A stretch of DNA of 64,000 nucleotides from Lysinibacillus_B sp050613145 (GCF_050613145.1 NZ_CP192507.1:1240001-1304000), one strand, 5' to 3'. Shown: positions 1 to 8,194, numbered from the stretch's first letter. Numbers and translations: made by a program. The notes: generated by a model not told the origin, from the sequence alone.

Positions 1-463
1 CATTGAACAACGCGACGAAAGTGATTTTCAAGTATTACAGGCCGCATTAAAGCGCGACTTACCTGTTTTTGCGGTTTGTCGCGGCCATCAAGTGTTGAAT
101 GTGGCGCTTGGAGGCTCCCTGTATCAAGATATTCCGTCACAAGTAAATGGGGCTATACAACATGCCCAAAAATCAGCACGTCATGAAAAGATTCACCGTG
201 TTGTCGTAAAAGAAGGAACACAGCTATTTGAGTTAATTGGCAGTGAAGTGTGGACGAATTCTTTCCATCATCAAGCGATTAAAGAAGTAGGGGACGGCTT
301 AATGGTTACGGCGTCTACGAGTGATGGGATTATTGAAGCAATTGAACATCCAGATTATACATTTTGTTTAGGGGTGCAGTGGCATCCAGAAGAGCTAGCT
401 ATTAAACAAGATGATGCATCGCTTACTTTATTTAAAGCGTTTGTGGATGCTTGTCAAAAATAA
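1..463 (+). CDS. Class I glutamine amidotransferase / gamma-glutamyl-GABA hydrolase family protein, 5' partial
   Basis: The frame is open from the left edge of the window and ends at TAA 461-463, so only the C-terminal ~153 residues are visible. The nucleophile elbow reads CRGHQ (Cys at visible residue 26), and near the end the QWHPEE motif supplies the His-Glu of the Cys-His-Glu triad. The spacing and the ALGGSLYQDI stretch after the elbow fit the PuuD/peptidase C26 branch that hydrolyses gamma-glutamyl amide bonds, rather than a biosynthetic amidotransferase. The substrate cannot be read from the fragment. It converges on lexA, with only ~40 bp between the two stop codons. Confidence 0.8.
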   Translation, partial: IEQRDESDFQVLQAALKRDLPVFAVCRGHQVLNVALGGSLYQDIPSQVNGAIQHAQKSARHEKIHRVVVKEGTQLFELIGSEVWTNSFHHQAIKEVGDGLMVTASTSDGIIEAIEHPDYTFCLGVQWHPEELAIKQDDASLTLFKAFVDACQK

Positions 464-504
464 AAAACGATGTAGGCGAAGTGTGACCTTGCCTACACGT
501 TTTA

Positions 505-1125
505 TTAATGAATATTTCGGTATAAACCAACGACTTTACCTAAAATCTTCACTTGGTCTACTAAAATCGGATCCATTGAAGAGTTTTCAGGTTGTAAGCG
601 GAAATGTGTTTTTTCCTTATAGAAGCGCTTCACTGTTGCTTCATCATCTTCGGTCATCGCTACAACAATATCCCCGTTGTTCGCTGTAGATTGTTGTTTT
701 ACGATGACGTAATCCCCATCTAAAATGCCCGCTTCAATCATCGATTCGCCCATAATTTCCAGCATAAAGATTTGATCCTCACTTGTGCCATATGTGTTTG
801 GGAGTGGGAAATATTCCTCTGTATTTTCAATGGCCGTAATCGGTAGCCCAGCTGTTACTTTGCCGATTAAAGGAACATGAATAACGTCTACTTTAGTTGT
901 GAGTGTATCTTCTTGATTTAATATTTCAATAGCACGTGGCTTTGTAGGGTCACGACGAATTAGCCCCTTGCTTTCAAGACGAGCTAAATGACCATGAACG
1001 GTTGAACTAGAAGCTAGTCCGACAGCTTCCCCTATTTCACGAACGGACGGTGGATAGCCTTTAGAACGTACTTCTTCTTTGATGAATGCTAAAATTGCTT
1101 CTTGTCGTTTAGATACTTTTGTCAT
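505..1125 (-). CDS. lexA: LexA, SOS repressor and self-cleaving protease
   Basis: 206 aa, usual for LexA. An N-terminal winged helix-turn-helix (about residues 1-65, with the recognition stretch SSSTVHGHLARLE) is followed by an S24 peptidase domain. The autocleavage bond is Ala92-Gly93 in TAGLP, the catalytic serine is Ser128 in GESM and the lysine is about Lys166 in TVKRF. LexA represses DNA-damage genes until RecA-ssDNA triggers its cleavage. It is transcribed divergently from yneA, as in B. subtilis, and the shared intergenic region carries LexA-box-like sequences, consistent with autorepression. The start is preceded by an AGAGAGG-type ribosome binding site on the minus strand. Confidence 0.97.
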   Translation of the reverse strand: MTKVSKRQEAILAFIKEEVRSKGYPPSVREIGEAVGLASSSTVHGHLARLESKGLIRRDPTKPRAIEILNQEDTLTTKVDVIHVPLIGKVTAGLPITAIENTEEYFPLPNTYGTSEDQIFMLEIMGESMIEAGILDGDYVIVKQQSTANNGDIVVAMTEDDEATVKRFYKEKTHFRLQPENSSMDPILVDQVKILGKVVGLYRNIH

Positions 1126-1195
1126 GTTTTTTCACCTCTCTGTAAGAGTTCTTCCTTATTATTTATATTCAGTATAACATATGCGAACAGAAAAG

Positions 1196-1209
1196 CAAAC
1201 GTGAGTTCG
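1196..1209. promoter_or_regulatory. LexA box candidate upstream of lexA/yneA
   Basis: CAAACGTGAGTTCG matches the Gram-positive LexA (Cheo) box CGAACRNRYGTTYG at 12 of 14 positions. It lies just upstream of the yneA -35 element and close to the region where a lexA -10 (TATACT, minus strand, 1171-1176) would lie, so it could serve both genes. Two weaker matches lie at 1229-1242 and 1249-1262. Confidence 0.55.
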
Positions 1210-1217
1210 AAAAAATA

Positions 1218-1247
1218 TTGACAAAAAACGAACAGTTGTATTAAAAT
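1218..1247 (+). promoter_or_regulatory. yneA sigma-A promoter
   Basis: TTGACA (1218-1223), an 18-bp spacer, then TAAAAT (1242-1247) give a near-consensus housekeeping promoter. A LexA-box-like sequence (CGAAC at 1229-1233 with a degenerate right arm) lies in the spacer and a strong one just downstream, so LexA would occlude it. Confidence 0.7.
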
Positions 1248-1261
1248 GAGAACATATATTC

Positions 1262-1275
1262 CGAACAAGTATTCG
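1262..1275. promoter_or_regulatory. LexA operator in the yneA leader
   Basis: CGAACAAGTATTCG matches CGAACRNRYGTTYG at 13 of 14 positions. It lies between the yneA -10 and its AGGGGGA ribosome binding site (1276-1282), a position that would block initiation until LexA is cleaved. Confidence 0.75.
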
Positions 1276-1289
1276 AGGGGGATTTGTGG

Positions 1290-1628
1290 ATGAATTGGTT
1301 AAAGAAAAATAACTATGTAACTCTACTTTTAGGGGTTACAGTAGCGTTTGTGACATACTTATACATAACAGATGAAAAAATTGAGCAATACGAACAGATT
1401 ACAGTTCAGCATGGCGATACTTTATGGTCGTTAGCCGATGAATATCGTGGTAAAATGTCTACGCAAGACTGGGTTTCTTTTGTACAAAAGGAAAATCATT
1501 TATTTAATCAACTGCTAACTGCAGGTCAAACGATTACGATTCCTGTTGAAAAAGACTCCGTATATGTTGTTAGACTTTCAACACAAGAAGAAACGAATTC
1601 CATTAAAGTAGCGAGTGAACAACGATGA
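1290..1628 (+). CDS. yneA: YneA-type SOS cell-division inhibitor with LysM domain
   Basis: 112 aa from ATG 1290, chosen because AGGGGGA (1276-1282) sits 7 nt upstream; a TTG at 1284 would be too close. An N-terminal membrane segment (about residues 8-26, with VTLLLGVTVAFVTYLYI) is followed by a LysM motif (VQHGDTLWSLADEY ... AGQTITIP). This is the architecture of B. subtilis YneA, which is exported and delays septation during the SOS response. The position next to lexA, the LexA operators in the promoter and the ATGA overlap with yneB support the name. Sequence identity to characterised YneA was not measured. Confidence 0.88.
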   Translation: MNWLKKNNYVTLLLGVTVAFVTYLYITDEKIEQYEQITVQHGDTLWSLADEYRGKMSTQDWVSFVQKENHLFNQLLTAGQTITIPVEKDSVYVVRLSTQEETNSIKVASEQR

Positions 1629-2302
1629 CACAACAAAAACAAGCTGTCGTTTATTGCCGTGTAAGCACAGTGAAAGAAACGCAAGAAACATCTTTAGTCA
1701 GGCAGCGTGAAGAATTAACACGTTACGCCCAGCAGTTACAGTTTACCGTAGCGGCTGTTTTCGAAGATCAACAAAGCGGTTATGATGTTGACCGAGACGG
1801 CTTGCTTGAAATGCTTGATTTTATGAAAGCGAATAGTATTCAAACACTTTTCATTCAGGATGAAACCCGGTTAGGGCGTGGCAATGCTCGGATGGCTGTG
1901 TTGCATTTACTGTTAAAGCAAGAGGTAACGGTTTATTCATTGAATGAAGCGGGACCACTATCATTAAATGAGATGGATACAATGCTGTTAGAAATATTAG
2001 CGATTGTAGAAGAATATCAGCGGAAATTGCATAATGCTAAAATCCGACGAGGGATGAGGCGCGCTGTAGAAAATGGCTATCGTCCAGAGTTAAATTTAAC
2101 AGAGCGCGGCAACCTAGAGGGACGTGAACGAATTGAAGTCCCAATTGAAGAAATCGTAAAGCTTCGCGATAGAGGCATGACATTTAAAGAAATTGCTAGT
2201 ACATTACAAGGGCTAGGATTTCAAGTAAGTAAAGCGACGATAAATCGCCGCTACATCGAATATGCCGAGCAACAAGAACAATCAGCAGAGTCACCAGAAT
2301 AA
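1625..2302 (+). CDS. yneB: YneB-type serine recombinase
   Basis: 225 aa. A resolvase/invertase catalytic domain covers about residues 8-145: the YCRVSTVKE segment carries the nucleophilic serine, SLVRQREEL follows, and IQDETRLGR supplies the arginine motif. The C-terminal part (about 165-215, ending in VSKATINRRY) looks like a resolvase helix-turn-helix. The start codon overlaps the yneA stop (ATGA), so the two are co-transcribed and SOS-controlled, as in the B. subtilis yneA-yneB-ynzC operon. Its DNA target is unknown. There is no mobile-element context here, so it is a resident gene. Confidence 0.88.
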   Translation: MTQQKQAVVYCRVSTVKETQETSLVRQREELTRYAQQLQFTVAAVFEDQQSGYDVDRDGLLEMLDFMKANSIQTLFIQDETRLGRGNARMAVLHLLLKQEVTVYSLNEAGPLSLNEMDTMLLEILAIVEEYQRKLHNAKIRRGMRRAVENGYRPELNLTERGNLEGRERIEVPIEEIVKLRDRGMTFKEIASTLQGLGFQVSKATINRRYIEYAEQQEQSAESPE

Positions 2303-2320
2303 GTTCTGGTGCTCTTTTTT
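2288..2320 (+). terminator. Rho-independent terminator after yneB
   Basis: The stem CACCAGAA/TTCTGGTG is extended by GAG/CTC and followed by seven T residues. The hairpin begins inside the last codons of yneB, so it separates yneAB from ynzC. Confidence 0.85.
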
Positions 2321-2391
2321 ATGGGGAAATTGTAATCTATTTTGTTGGTTCATAATGAGCAAATCCCAAAACATATATTACCATTTGAGTA

Positions 2392-2505
2392 ACCGTTGCT
2401 TTCCGCTCCGGCACTCGCTTTCCACGGGCGAGATCAAGCCTCCTCGTCGCTCATGCTTCCGTGCTCCTGTCGTTGCGCTTTCGTCTGCCTCCTCTACAAG
2501 CAACT
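2392..2505. repeat. GC-rich intergenic repeat of the type common in Bacillales
   Basis: A GC-rich block in an AT-rich gap contains pieces such as GCTTTCCGCTCC, GCTTTCCACGGGCGAG and CCTCCTCGTCGCTC. They match, from memory, a dispersed non-coding repeat family of Bacillaceae/Planococcaceae genomes. No convincing coding frame with a ribosome binding site is seen. The gap between yneB and ynzC (2303-2923) holds this block and the 209-bp repeat that follows. Confidence 0.5.
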
Positions 2506-2603
2506 ATTGTTGAATACAATAATCGATTACTCAAAAATAATGAAAGATTCTCATTGATGACGATAGAGAATAGGCGACGATACGTGTAAACGGAAAGAAA
2601 TTG

Positions 2604-2812
2604 ATTTCTTTTAGCAAAGGTAAATACTTGTTTAGAATATTAAGGAGCACTCCACTTTGCCGTAGCGCGCCATAGCCACAGGAGCCGCAACAGGAGATCC
2701 AAACAGGCCGCGCCTGTTTTAGCTCCTGTGTAGGCTGTGGCAAAGCGCGGAGGCTATGATACATACCTTTTACTATTCAACTGGTATTTTTAGGGTGCAT
2801 TTTTACTCATTA
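2604..2812 (-). repeat. 209-bp dispersed structured repeat, copy A
   Basis: Its reverse complement aligns end to end with 16139-16347, same length and roughly 90% alike by eye. The core contains nested inverted repeats: CTTTGCC/GGCAAAG outside, then GCCACAG/CTGTGGC, CAGGAG/CTCCTG and ACAGGC/GCCTGT inside, so one strand folds into a long imperfect hairpin. It lies between genes and carries no plausible open frame. It is a candidate miniature (non-autonomous) element or structured RNA. Confidence 0.8.
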
Positions 2813-2923
2813 GGAGTTGTAGATAGAAATTTGTCGAAATAACCAGAATAAAGCACAATCACTTGCACTTCCGCTTATTTTCTCATACCTTTGTAATAGT
2901 TAGTGTAGAAAGGTGAGACATGT

Positions 2924-3157
2924 ATGCTATCAAAAGAAAAAATTGCTCGCATTAATGAGCTATCTAAAAAGAAAAAAGCGGGAACATTAACAGAAGCGGA
3001 AGCAAAAGAGCAATCGCAGTTACGAAAAGAGTACTTAGACACATTCCGCAACACGATGCGCGATACAATTGAAAATGTAAAAATCGTTGACGCAGCAGGA
3101 AATGATGTAACGCCTGAAAAAGTGAAGCAAGCACAAGAGAAAAAGTTCTTAAATTAA
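2924..3157 (+). CDS. ynzC: YnzC, DUF896 family small protein
   Basis: 77 aa, helix-rich and highly charged, with the family's LSKEKIARINELSKKKK start and the QSQLRKEYLDTFR helix pair. DUF896 proteins are small cytosolic helical-hairpin proteins; in B. subtilis ynzC belongs to the SOS-linked yneAB-ynzC operon, with no established biochemical role. A good AAAGGTGAG ribosome binding site precedes ATG 2924. Here it is separated from yneB by about 620 bp that includes a terminator and two repeats, so it probably has its own promoter. The following 138 bp to tkt contains short inverted repeats but no gene. Confidence 0.93.
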   Translation: MLSKEKIARINELSKKKKAGTLTEAEAKEQSQLRKEYLDTFRNTMRDTIENVKIVDAAGNDVTPEKVKQAQEKKFLN

Positions 3158-3295
3158 TTAAATGTTGCACTGATGTAATGATGTGTCACATTTAACAAAA
3201 AAGTATAACATATTTACTTGAAAAGCATTGTTTTATTTAACAAATATGACTAAACTATATAAGAACAATATTCGTGCGAGAAAGGATGTCATAAT

Positions 3296-5290
3296 ATGAC
3301 ACAACACATGGATCAGTTAGCGATTAACGCTATCCGAACATTATCAATTGATGCAATTGAAAAAGCCAACTCTGGTCACCCAGGCTTACCAATGGGTGCA
3401 GCTCCAATGGCGTATACATTATGGACAAAGCAATTACGCCACAACCCACAAAATCCTAAATGGTTTAACCGCGACCGTTTCGTATTATCAGCAGGTCACG
3501 GCTCGATGCTATTATATAGCTTACTGCACTTAGGTGGTTATGGGTTAGACATGGAAGAAATCAAAAACTTCCGTCAATGGGATTCAAAAACACCAGGTCA
3601 TCCAGAGTATGGTCATACGGTAGGGGTAGAAGCAACAACTGGTCCACTTGGTCAAGGCATTGCGATGACAGTGGGGATGGCAATGGCTGAACGTCACCTT
3701 GCTGCCACTTACAATAAACCAGGTCATGAAATTGTAGACCACTATACAGTTGCATTATGTGGCGATGGCGACTTAATGGAAGGTGTTGCGGCAGAGGCCA
3801 TTTCATTAGCAGGTCACTTACAACTGGAAAAACTAATTGTCCTATACGATTCAAATGATATTTCATTAGACGGTGATTTAGGAAAATCGTTTTCTGAAAA
3901 TGTTAAAAAGCGTTTTGAATCATACGGCTGGAACTACTTAAGAGTAGATGATGGCAACGATGTTGAAGCAATCAACAGTGCTATTGAACAAGCGAAAAAG
4001 AACACGGGTGGTCCGACATTAATTGAAGTGAAAACAGTCATTGGTTTCGGTTCGCCAAATAAATCAGGGAAAGCGGATTCTCACGGTGCACCACTTGGAA
4101 CAGATGAAGTTGTATTAACAAAAGAAGCATACAGCTGGGCACATGAGCCATTCCAAATTCCACAAGACGTGTACGATACATTTAAAGCAGCTGCAGAAGT
4201 ACAAGGTGTACAAGCAGAAGCAGCTTGGAATGAAACATTTGAAAGCTATAAAGCACAATTCCCAGAATTAGCAGCGCAGTTTGAAAATGCAATGAACGGT
4301 GAAATTCCAGCGGACTACGATGCAGAAATTCCTGTATATGAAGTAGGTAAATCTGTTGCAACACGTTCATCTTCAGGAGATGCGATCAACGCGCTTGCGA
4401 AAAAAGTACCTTCATTCTTTGGTGGTTCAGCCGACTTAGCGGGATCGAACAAAACAACAATGAAAGGTGCAGGCGACTTCTCGGCGGAGAACTATGCTGG
4501 CCGTAATATTTGGTTCGGTGTACGTGAATTTGCGATGGGTGCTGCACTAAATGGTATGGCTTTACACGGTGGCTTAAACGTATTCGGTGGTACATTCTTC
4601 GTGTTCTCTGATTATGTACGTCCAGCTGTTCGTCTATCTGCATTAATGGGCTTACCAGTAACGTATGTATTCACGCACGATTCAATCGCTGTTGGTGAAG
4701 ATGGTCCAACACATGAGCCAATCGAGCACTTAGCGTCATTACGTGCAATGCCAAACCTTTCTGTGATTCGTCCAGCCGATGCAAACGAATCAGCGGAAGC
4801 GTGGAAGGTAGCATTGACAAGCGAGTCTACACCGACTGTTTTAGTATTATCTCGTCAAAACTTACCGGTTCTTGATGCGCCAATCGAAACAGTACGTGAA
4901 GGTGTACAAAAAGGTGCTTATGTACTTTCACCAGCTACAAAAGAAACACCAGATGCGATTTTAATCGCAACTGGCTCAGAGGTTTCGTTAGCGGTAGAAG
5001 CGCAAAAAGCATTATTAACAGACGGTATGGATGTGTCTGTCGTATCTATGCCTTCAGTAGACCGTTTCGAAAAGCAATCAGCAGCGTATAAAGAATCTGT
5101 TCTTCCAAAAGCAGTGACAAAACGTCTTGCGATTGAAATGGGCTCGTCTTTAGGCTGGCACAAATATACAGGCTTTGACGGCGATGTATTAGCAATCGAT
5201 CAATTCGGTGCATCAGCGCCAGGCGAGTTAGTGATGGAGAAATACGGTTTCACAGTCGAAAACGTAGTAGCAAAAGTAAAAGCGCTATAA
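3296..5290 (+). CDS. tkt: Transketolase
   Basis: 664 aa, full length. It transfers a two-carbon ketol unit between pentose-phosphate sugars, using thiamine diphosphate. Visible landmarks are SGHPGLPMGAAPMA near residues 26-39, the TPP-binding GDGDLMEG (about 157-164) through the following SNDISLDGDL stretch, the pyrimidine domain around residues 355-530 with HDSIAVGEDGPTHEP, and a C-terminal domain ending VENVVAKVKAL. The AGAAAGGATG ribosome binding site is 8-9 nt upstream. The position after ynzC matches B. subtilis. The last codons lie inside the first unit of a 101-bp tandem duplication that continues past the stop. Confidence 0.97.
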   Translation: MTQHMDQLAINAIRTLSIDAIEKANSGHPGLPMGAAPMAYTLWTKQLRHNPQNPKWFNRDRFVLSAGHGSMLLYSLLHLGGYGLDMEEIKNFRQWDSKTPGHPEYGHTVGVEATTGPLGQGIAMTVGMAMAERHLAATYNKPGHEIVDHYTVALCGDGDLMEGVAAEAISLAGHLQLEKLIVLYDSNDISLDGDLGKSFSENVKKRFESYGWNYLRVDDGNDVEAINSAIEQAKKNTGGPTLIEVKTVIGFGSPNKSGKADSHGAPLGTDEVVLTKEAYSWAHEPFQIPQDVYDTFKAAAEVQGVQAEAAWNETFESYKAQFPELAAQFENAMNGEIPADYDAEIPVYEVGKSVATRSSSGDAINALAKKVPSFFGGSADLAGSNKTTMKGAGDFSAENYAGRNIWFGVREFAMGAALNGMALHGGLNVFGGTFFVFSDYVRPAVRLSALMGLPVTYVFTHDSIAVGEDGPTHEPIEHLASLRAMPNLSVIRPADANESAEAWKVALTSESTPTVLVLSRQNLPVLDAPIETVREGVQKGAYVLSPATKETPDAILIATGSEVSLAVEAQKALLTDGMDVSVVSMPSVDRFEKQSAAYKESVLPKAVTKRLAIEMGSSLGWHKYTGFDGDVLAIDQFGASAPGELVMEKYGFTVENVVAKVKAL

Positions 5291-5486
5291 TACAAGAAAA
5301 CATAACAGCTTCTCTTGAACCTTTAAATTTCGCATGAAACACTCGATTTCTGCGACGAGTAATCGCAGGAGCAAAAGTAAAAGCGCTATAATACAAGAAA
5401 GTATAACAACTTCTCTTGAATCGATAAATTCGATATGAAACACTCAATTTCTGCGACGAGTAACCGCAGGAGCAAAAGTGAAAGAG
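5269..5486. repeat. 101-bp tandem duplication spanning the tkt 3' end
   Basis: Unit 1 (5269-5369) starts in the last codons of tkt. Unit 2 (5370-5470) repeats it with about a dozen differences, and a partial third copy starts at 5471 (AGCAAAAGTGAAAG). Shared landmarks are AGCAAAAGTAAAAGCGC, CTTCTCTTGAA, ATGAAACACTC and TCTGCGACGAGTAA, each spaced 101 bp apart. The duplicated copies are outside the reading frame. Confidence 0.9.
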
Positions 5487-5520
5487 AGGTAGTTCTATGC
5501 TACCTCTCTTTTGGCTTTTT
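5481..5520. terminator. Bidirectional terminator between tkt and the minus-strand membrane gene
   Basis: AGAGAGGTAG pairs with CTACCTCTCT across a short loop, followed by a T-rich run on the plus strand. The stop codon of the opposing gene (5500-5502) lies inside the hairpin. Confidence 0.75.
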
Positions 5521-5814
5521 CGATATGGAAACGAAAATCGAGATCATATTTGTGATACATATGGCGATAAAAATAGTTGTATCGGAAGAATTGCCGTTCA
5601 GTACGAATGCATCGATAATGATGCCGGTACTATATAATAATTGTCCCGCAATGATACTAGAAAAAGCTGCATATAACACTGTAATCCAAGTGGGAATGAC
5701 TTTTGCAATAACGACGGCTAAAAAAATGATGCTGAAAATAAATATTGTTCGGAAAATAGGCTGCCATACAGTAAATGTATGGTCGATTGTAAAACTTGTA
5801 TATGTAAAATCCAT
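5500..5814 (-). CDS. Small multi-pass membrane protein, unknown
   Basis: 104 aa, not recognised. Three hydrophobic segments are visible (about residues 20-38, 42-65 and 78-96), separated by short polar loops, with a basic tail KKPKER that would be cytoplasmic. A GGGAGG ribosome binding site lies just upstream of the ATG on the minus strand, which favours a real gene. It occupies the interval between tkt and yneF where B. subtilis has sirA (yneE), but it is on the opposite strand and does not look like SirA, a soluble DnaA inhibitor. The region 5815-6021 upstream contains the promoters of both flanking genes and no other gene. Confidence 0.6.
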   Translation of the reverse strand: MDFTYTSFTIDHTFTVWQPIFRTIFIFSIIFLAVVIAKVIPTWITVLYAAFSSIIAGQLLYSTGIIIDAFVLNGNSSDTTIFIAICITNMISIFVSISKKPKER

Positions 5815-6021
5815 ATCGGTCGCCTCCCTTTTCTAAATTTTACCTTATTATGAATAGGGATGCTATGATGAACTGGGAAGTTAAAAATATGGAAAAAGCG
5901 ATAAATCATATATTTCTAAGGCTTGTACAATGAATTCTATAGCAACACTTTTAGAATTAGTGTATAATCCTCTTTGGAGAGTTTTCTCGGGATTTCGTAT
6001 AGTGGAGGAGGTTGGATTAGA

Positions 6022-6246
6022 ATGATGCCAATATGGTTAGGAGTATTACTTATCATTGTCGCTTTAATCGGGGGCGCAGCTATCGGTTTTTACGCAGCCC
6101 GTCAATATATGATGAAGTATTTAAAAGAAAATCCACCAATTAATGAACAAATGATTCGTGTGATGATGGCACAAATGGGACGTAAACCATCTGAAAAGCA
6201 AGTGCGCCAAATGATGTCTCAAATGAACAAGTTCCAAGATAAATAA
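6022..6246 (+). CDS. yneF: YneF, UPF0154 small membrane protein
   Basis: 75 aa from ATG 6022, preceded by GGAGGAGG (6004-6011). An N-terminal transmembrane helix (about residues 4-26, with LLIIVALIGGAAIGFYAAR) is followed by a conserved cytoplasmic tail containing NPPINEQMIRVMMAQMGRKPSEKQV, diagnostic of UPF0154. No function is established for the family. The position downstream of tkt is as in B. subtilis, apart from the missing sirA. An upstream in-frame start at 5974 lacks a ribosome binding site and would add non-conserved residues. Confidence 0.93.
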   Translation: MMPIWLGVLLIIVALIGGAAIGFYAARQYMMKYLKENPPINEQMIRVMMAQMGRKPSEKQVRQMMSQMNKFQDK

Positions 6247-6254
6247 TGAGAAAG

Positions 6255-6287
6255 GTTGTCTTACATTTTGTAGGGCAGCTTTTTTTG
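6255..6287 (+). terminator. Terminator after yneF
   Basis: GTTGTCTTACA pairs with TGTAGGGCAGC (several G-U pairs) and is followed by seven T residues. The rest of the gap to luxS (6288-6451) is AT-rich with no gene seen. Confidence 0.75.
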
Positions 6288-6451
6288 TTAGTGGAAAATG
6301 ATCAGTGCATCTAGCTAAGAAGGAACATCAACGGACATAGTATGAGTTGTATTTTAATAATAAATTAACAATGAAAATTGAACATATTTTATTGCTTTCA
6401 TTTAGTTTCTAGTCTACTATCAAAACATAGAAAGTCGCAGGAGGCAAAATT

Positions 6452-6919
6452 ATGGGAAAAGAAAAAACGAATGTAGAAAGCTTTGATTTAGATCATACAA
6501 AAGTAGCGGCACCGTATGTACGCTTGGCTGGTAAAAAACAAGGTGTATATGGCGATGTTGTTGTGAAATATGATATTCGATTTAAACAACCAAATAAGGC
6601 ATATATGGAAATGCCAGCACTTCACTCTTTAGAGCATTTAATGGCGGATCGTATTCGTAATCATACAAATCATGTCATTGATTTATCACCAATGGGCTGT
6701 CAAACAGGTTTTTATTTATCTGTGATTAATCATGATAATTATGACGGCATTTTAGACGTGTTAGAGAAAACATTAAAGGATGTATTAGCGGCGGATGCAG
6801 TGCCAGCTTGTAATGAAGTACAATGCGGTTGGGCGGCTAGCCATAGTTTAGAAGGAGCGCAACGCTTAGCAAAAGAATTTTTAGACAAACGCGCGGAATG
6901 GCATATTATATTTGCATAG
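6452..6919 (+). CDS. luxS: LuxS, S-ribosylhomocysteine lyase
   Basis: 155 aa, usual length. The enzyme cleaves S-ribosylhomocysteine to homocysteine and DPD, the precursor of autoinducer-2, within the activated methyl cycle. The metal site is visible as HSLEH (His58, His62) and Cys125 in NEVQCG, with catalytic Cys83 in SPMGCQTG and Glu61 as general base. The GCAGGAGG ribosome binding site is well placed. It is monocistronic here: a terminator precedes it and a shared hairpin follows. No SAM- or SAH-type riboswitch was recognised upstream. Confidence 0.97.
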   Translation: MGKEKTNVESFDLDHTKVAAPYVRLAGKKQGVYGDVVVKYDIRFKQPNKAYMEMPALHSLEHLMADRIRNHTNHVIDLSPMGCQTGFYLSVINHDNYDGILDVLEKTLKDVLAADAVPACNEVQCGWAASHSLEGAQRLAKEFLDKRAEWHIIFA

Positions 6920-6934
6920 TAAATGATGAAAAAG

Positions 6935-6976
6935 AAAAGTCGAGTCGTTAGGGAGAAGCCTATCGCTCGACTTTTT
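6935..6976. terminator. Bidirectional terminator, luxS versus alpha/beta hydrolase
   Basis: AAAAGTCGAG and CTCGACTTTT form the stem base, with further pairing of GATAGGC-type sequence in the loop. Poly-A on one side and poly-T on the other suit both convergent genes. Confidence 0.8.
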
Positions 6977-7904
6977 AAGATATGCAAAATAGCGTATGTG
7001 GCACATATTGATCTAAAAATTCACGTACCGTTGCTTCATATTTTATGGGGTCCTCATTAAAGGCTTGTGCATGATCGCCTTTTTCAAATAATCGCAACAT
7101 CTTCGGTCCTTCCTTTGCTTTATATAAGTCAACCGTCATGGCACACGGGATAAATGTATCATGTAAATTGTGAATAAATAACACAGGTTTTTCGATATTT
7201 TTTACCGCGTCTTTTGGTACGATGTTTTTTGTCCAATAGCCATCCCGCAAGCGCATAAACAAATCTGTCAGGTGTACTGCCCATTTTAACTCAATCGAAA
7301 TGGAGCTTTTGACAATGGAATACAGCAATTGTTTAAAGTCAGAAAATGCGCAATCTGAAATATAAAAATCAGCTTGATCTTCAATGATGCCTGCATACAA
7401 TAGCGTCGTGGCAGCACCCATTGATTCGCCGTGAATACCAAGCGTTGCCTCTTCGCCGATGAGCCCACGAATGAAATGGACGACAGCTTGTAAATCCATT
7501 TTTTCGTAGTAGCCGTAGCTTGTCGTTTTGCCCCCTGAATCCCCGTGGCGTCTATGGTCATAAACGACCGTATTGAAGCCGAGCCGCTCGAACATCCGCG
7601 CATACTTTGTCGAGTTCATCTTATTTTCAGTGACACCATGACAAATAATCATAGTGTTTTTAGTTGCAAGTGGTTTAAAGAAATAGCCTTTTATATCGTA
7701 ACCATTTGGTGAGGCAATCGAGAGTTCTACTTTTGTGACGTTATTAAACCAAGCTTCGTCAAAACGTTGCGCCTTTGTTTCGCGTTCTAAAATAAAGTCA
7801 TTGTCTTTTTGTTTAATGTACATCAATTTGTTGGAAAGGATAATACCGGATATCGTCGTTACTGTCGCTACAATACTAGATATAAATAGTGCTTTCTTCC
7901 TCAT
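6975..7904 (-). CDS. yqkD: Membrane-anchored alpha/beta hydrolase, YqkD-like
   Basis: 309 aa. A short N-terminal hydrophobic segment (about residues 7-25) suggests membrane anchoring with the hydrolase domain outside. The alpha/beta-hydrolase core has the oxyanion-region ICHGVTENK, the nucleophile elbow GESMGA, the acid in FIHNLHDTFIP and the histidine in GDHAQAF. No substrate can be assigned; esterase or peptidase activity is only a family-level guess. In B. subtilis yqkD lies near yqkE and yqkF, both found just downstream here, which supports the symbol. The gap 7905-8194 upstream carries no gene. Confidence 0.8.
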   Translation of the reverse strand: MRKKALFISSIVATVTTISGIILSNKLMYIKQKDNDFILERETKAQRFDEAWFNNVTKVELSIASPNGYDIKGYFFKPLATKNTMIICHGVTENKMNSTKYARMFERLGFNTVVYDHRRHGDSGGKTTSYGYYEKMDLQAVVHFIRGLIGEEATLGIHGESMGAATTLLYAGIIEDQADFYISDCAFSDFKQLLYSIVKSSISIELKWAVHLTDLFMRLRDGYWTKNIVPKDAVKNIEKPVLFIHNLHDTFIPCAMTVDLYKAKEGPKMLRLFEKGDHAQAFNEDPIKYEATVREFLDQYVPHTLFCIS

Positions 7905-8194
7905 TCTTTTTCACCTCTCTCTATATTATGTGAAGGATTATAAATTCCTCTACATTTGTCGTGAAAAAATATCAAATTTCTCGCTATCTCGAAAACACAA
8001 TAATTATTTGGTAAAGTGAGCAGGAGGACCTGACAGAGATAACGGAAGTAGCTAGGTTGCTTGTTTGCTATTTCTGTGTTGGACAGATAAGGTGTAGCCA
8101 CAATTGGACAACGGTAAAATTTTAGGTCAATGATGCTTCAAACGGCGAAAAATGCTATAATTTAGTGGAGAGTTCATAAAGAAGGTGAATCGCA

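Noticed and set aside
1625..2302. Treating the serine recombinase as a mobile-element gene
   Set aside because: It sits in the resident lexA-yneA-yneB block with translational coupling, and no inverted ends or att-like repeats flank it.
2262..2764. Short frames (77-83 aa) in the yneB-ynzC gap on both strands
   Set aside because: They run through GC-rich repeats and a terminator; no start signals and no protein-like character.
3561..3866. Minus-strand open frame inside tkt
   Set aside because: Antisense shadow of a highly conserved gene; low-complexity, Leu/His-rich product, no ribosome binding site.
6288..6451. SAM/SAH-type riboswitch before luxS
   Set aside because: None of the conserved aptamer blocks is present.
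7735..8101. Frames overlapping the 5' end of the alpha/beta hydrolase gene
   Set aside because: Shadows of the hydrolase and its upstream AT-rich gap; no start signal.
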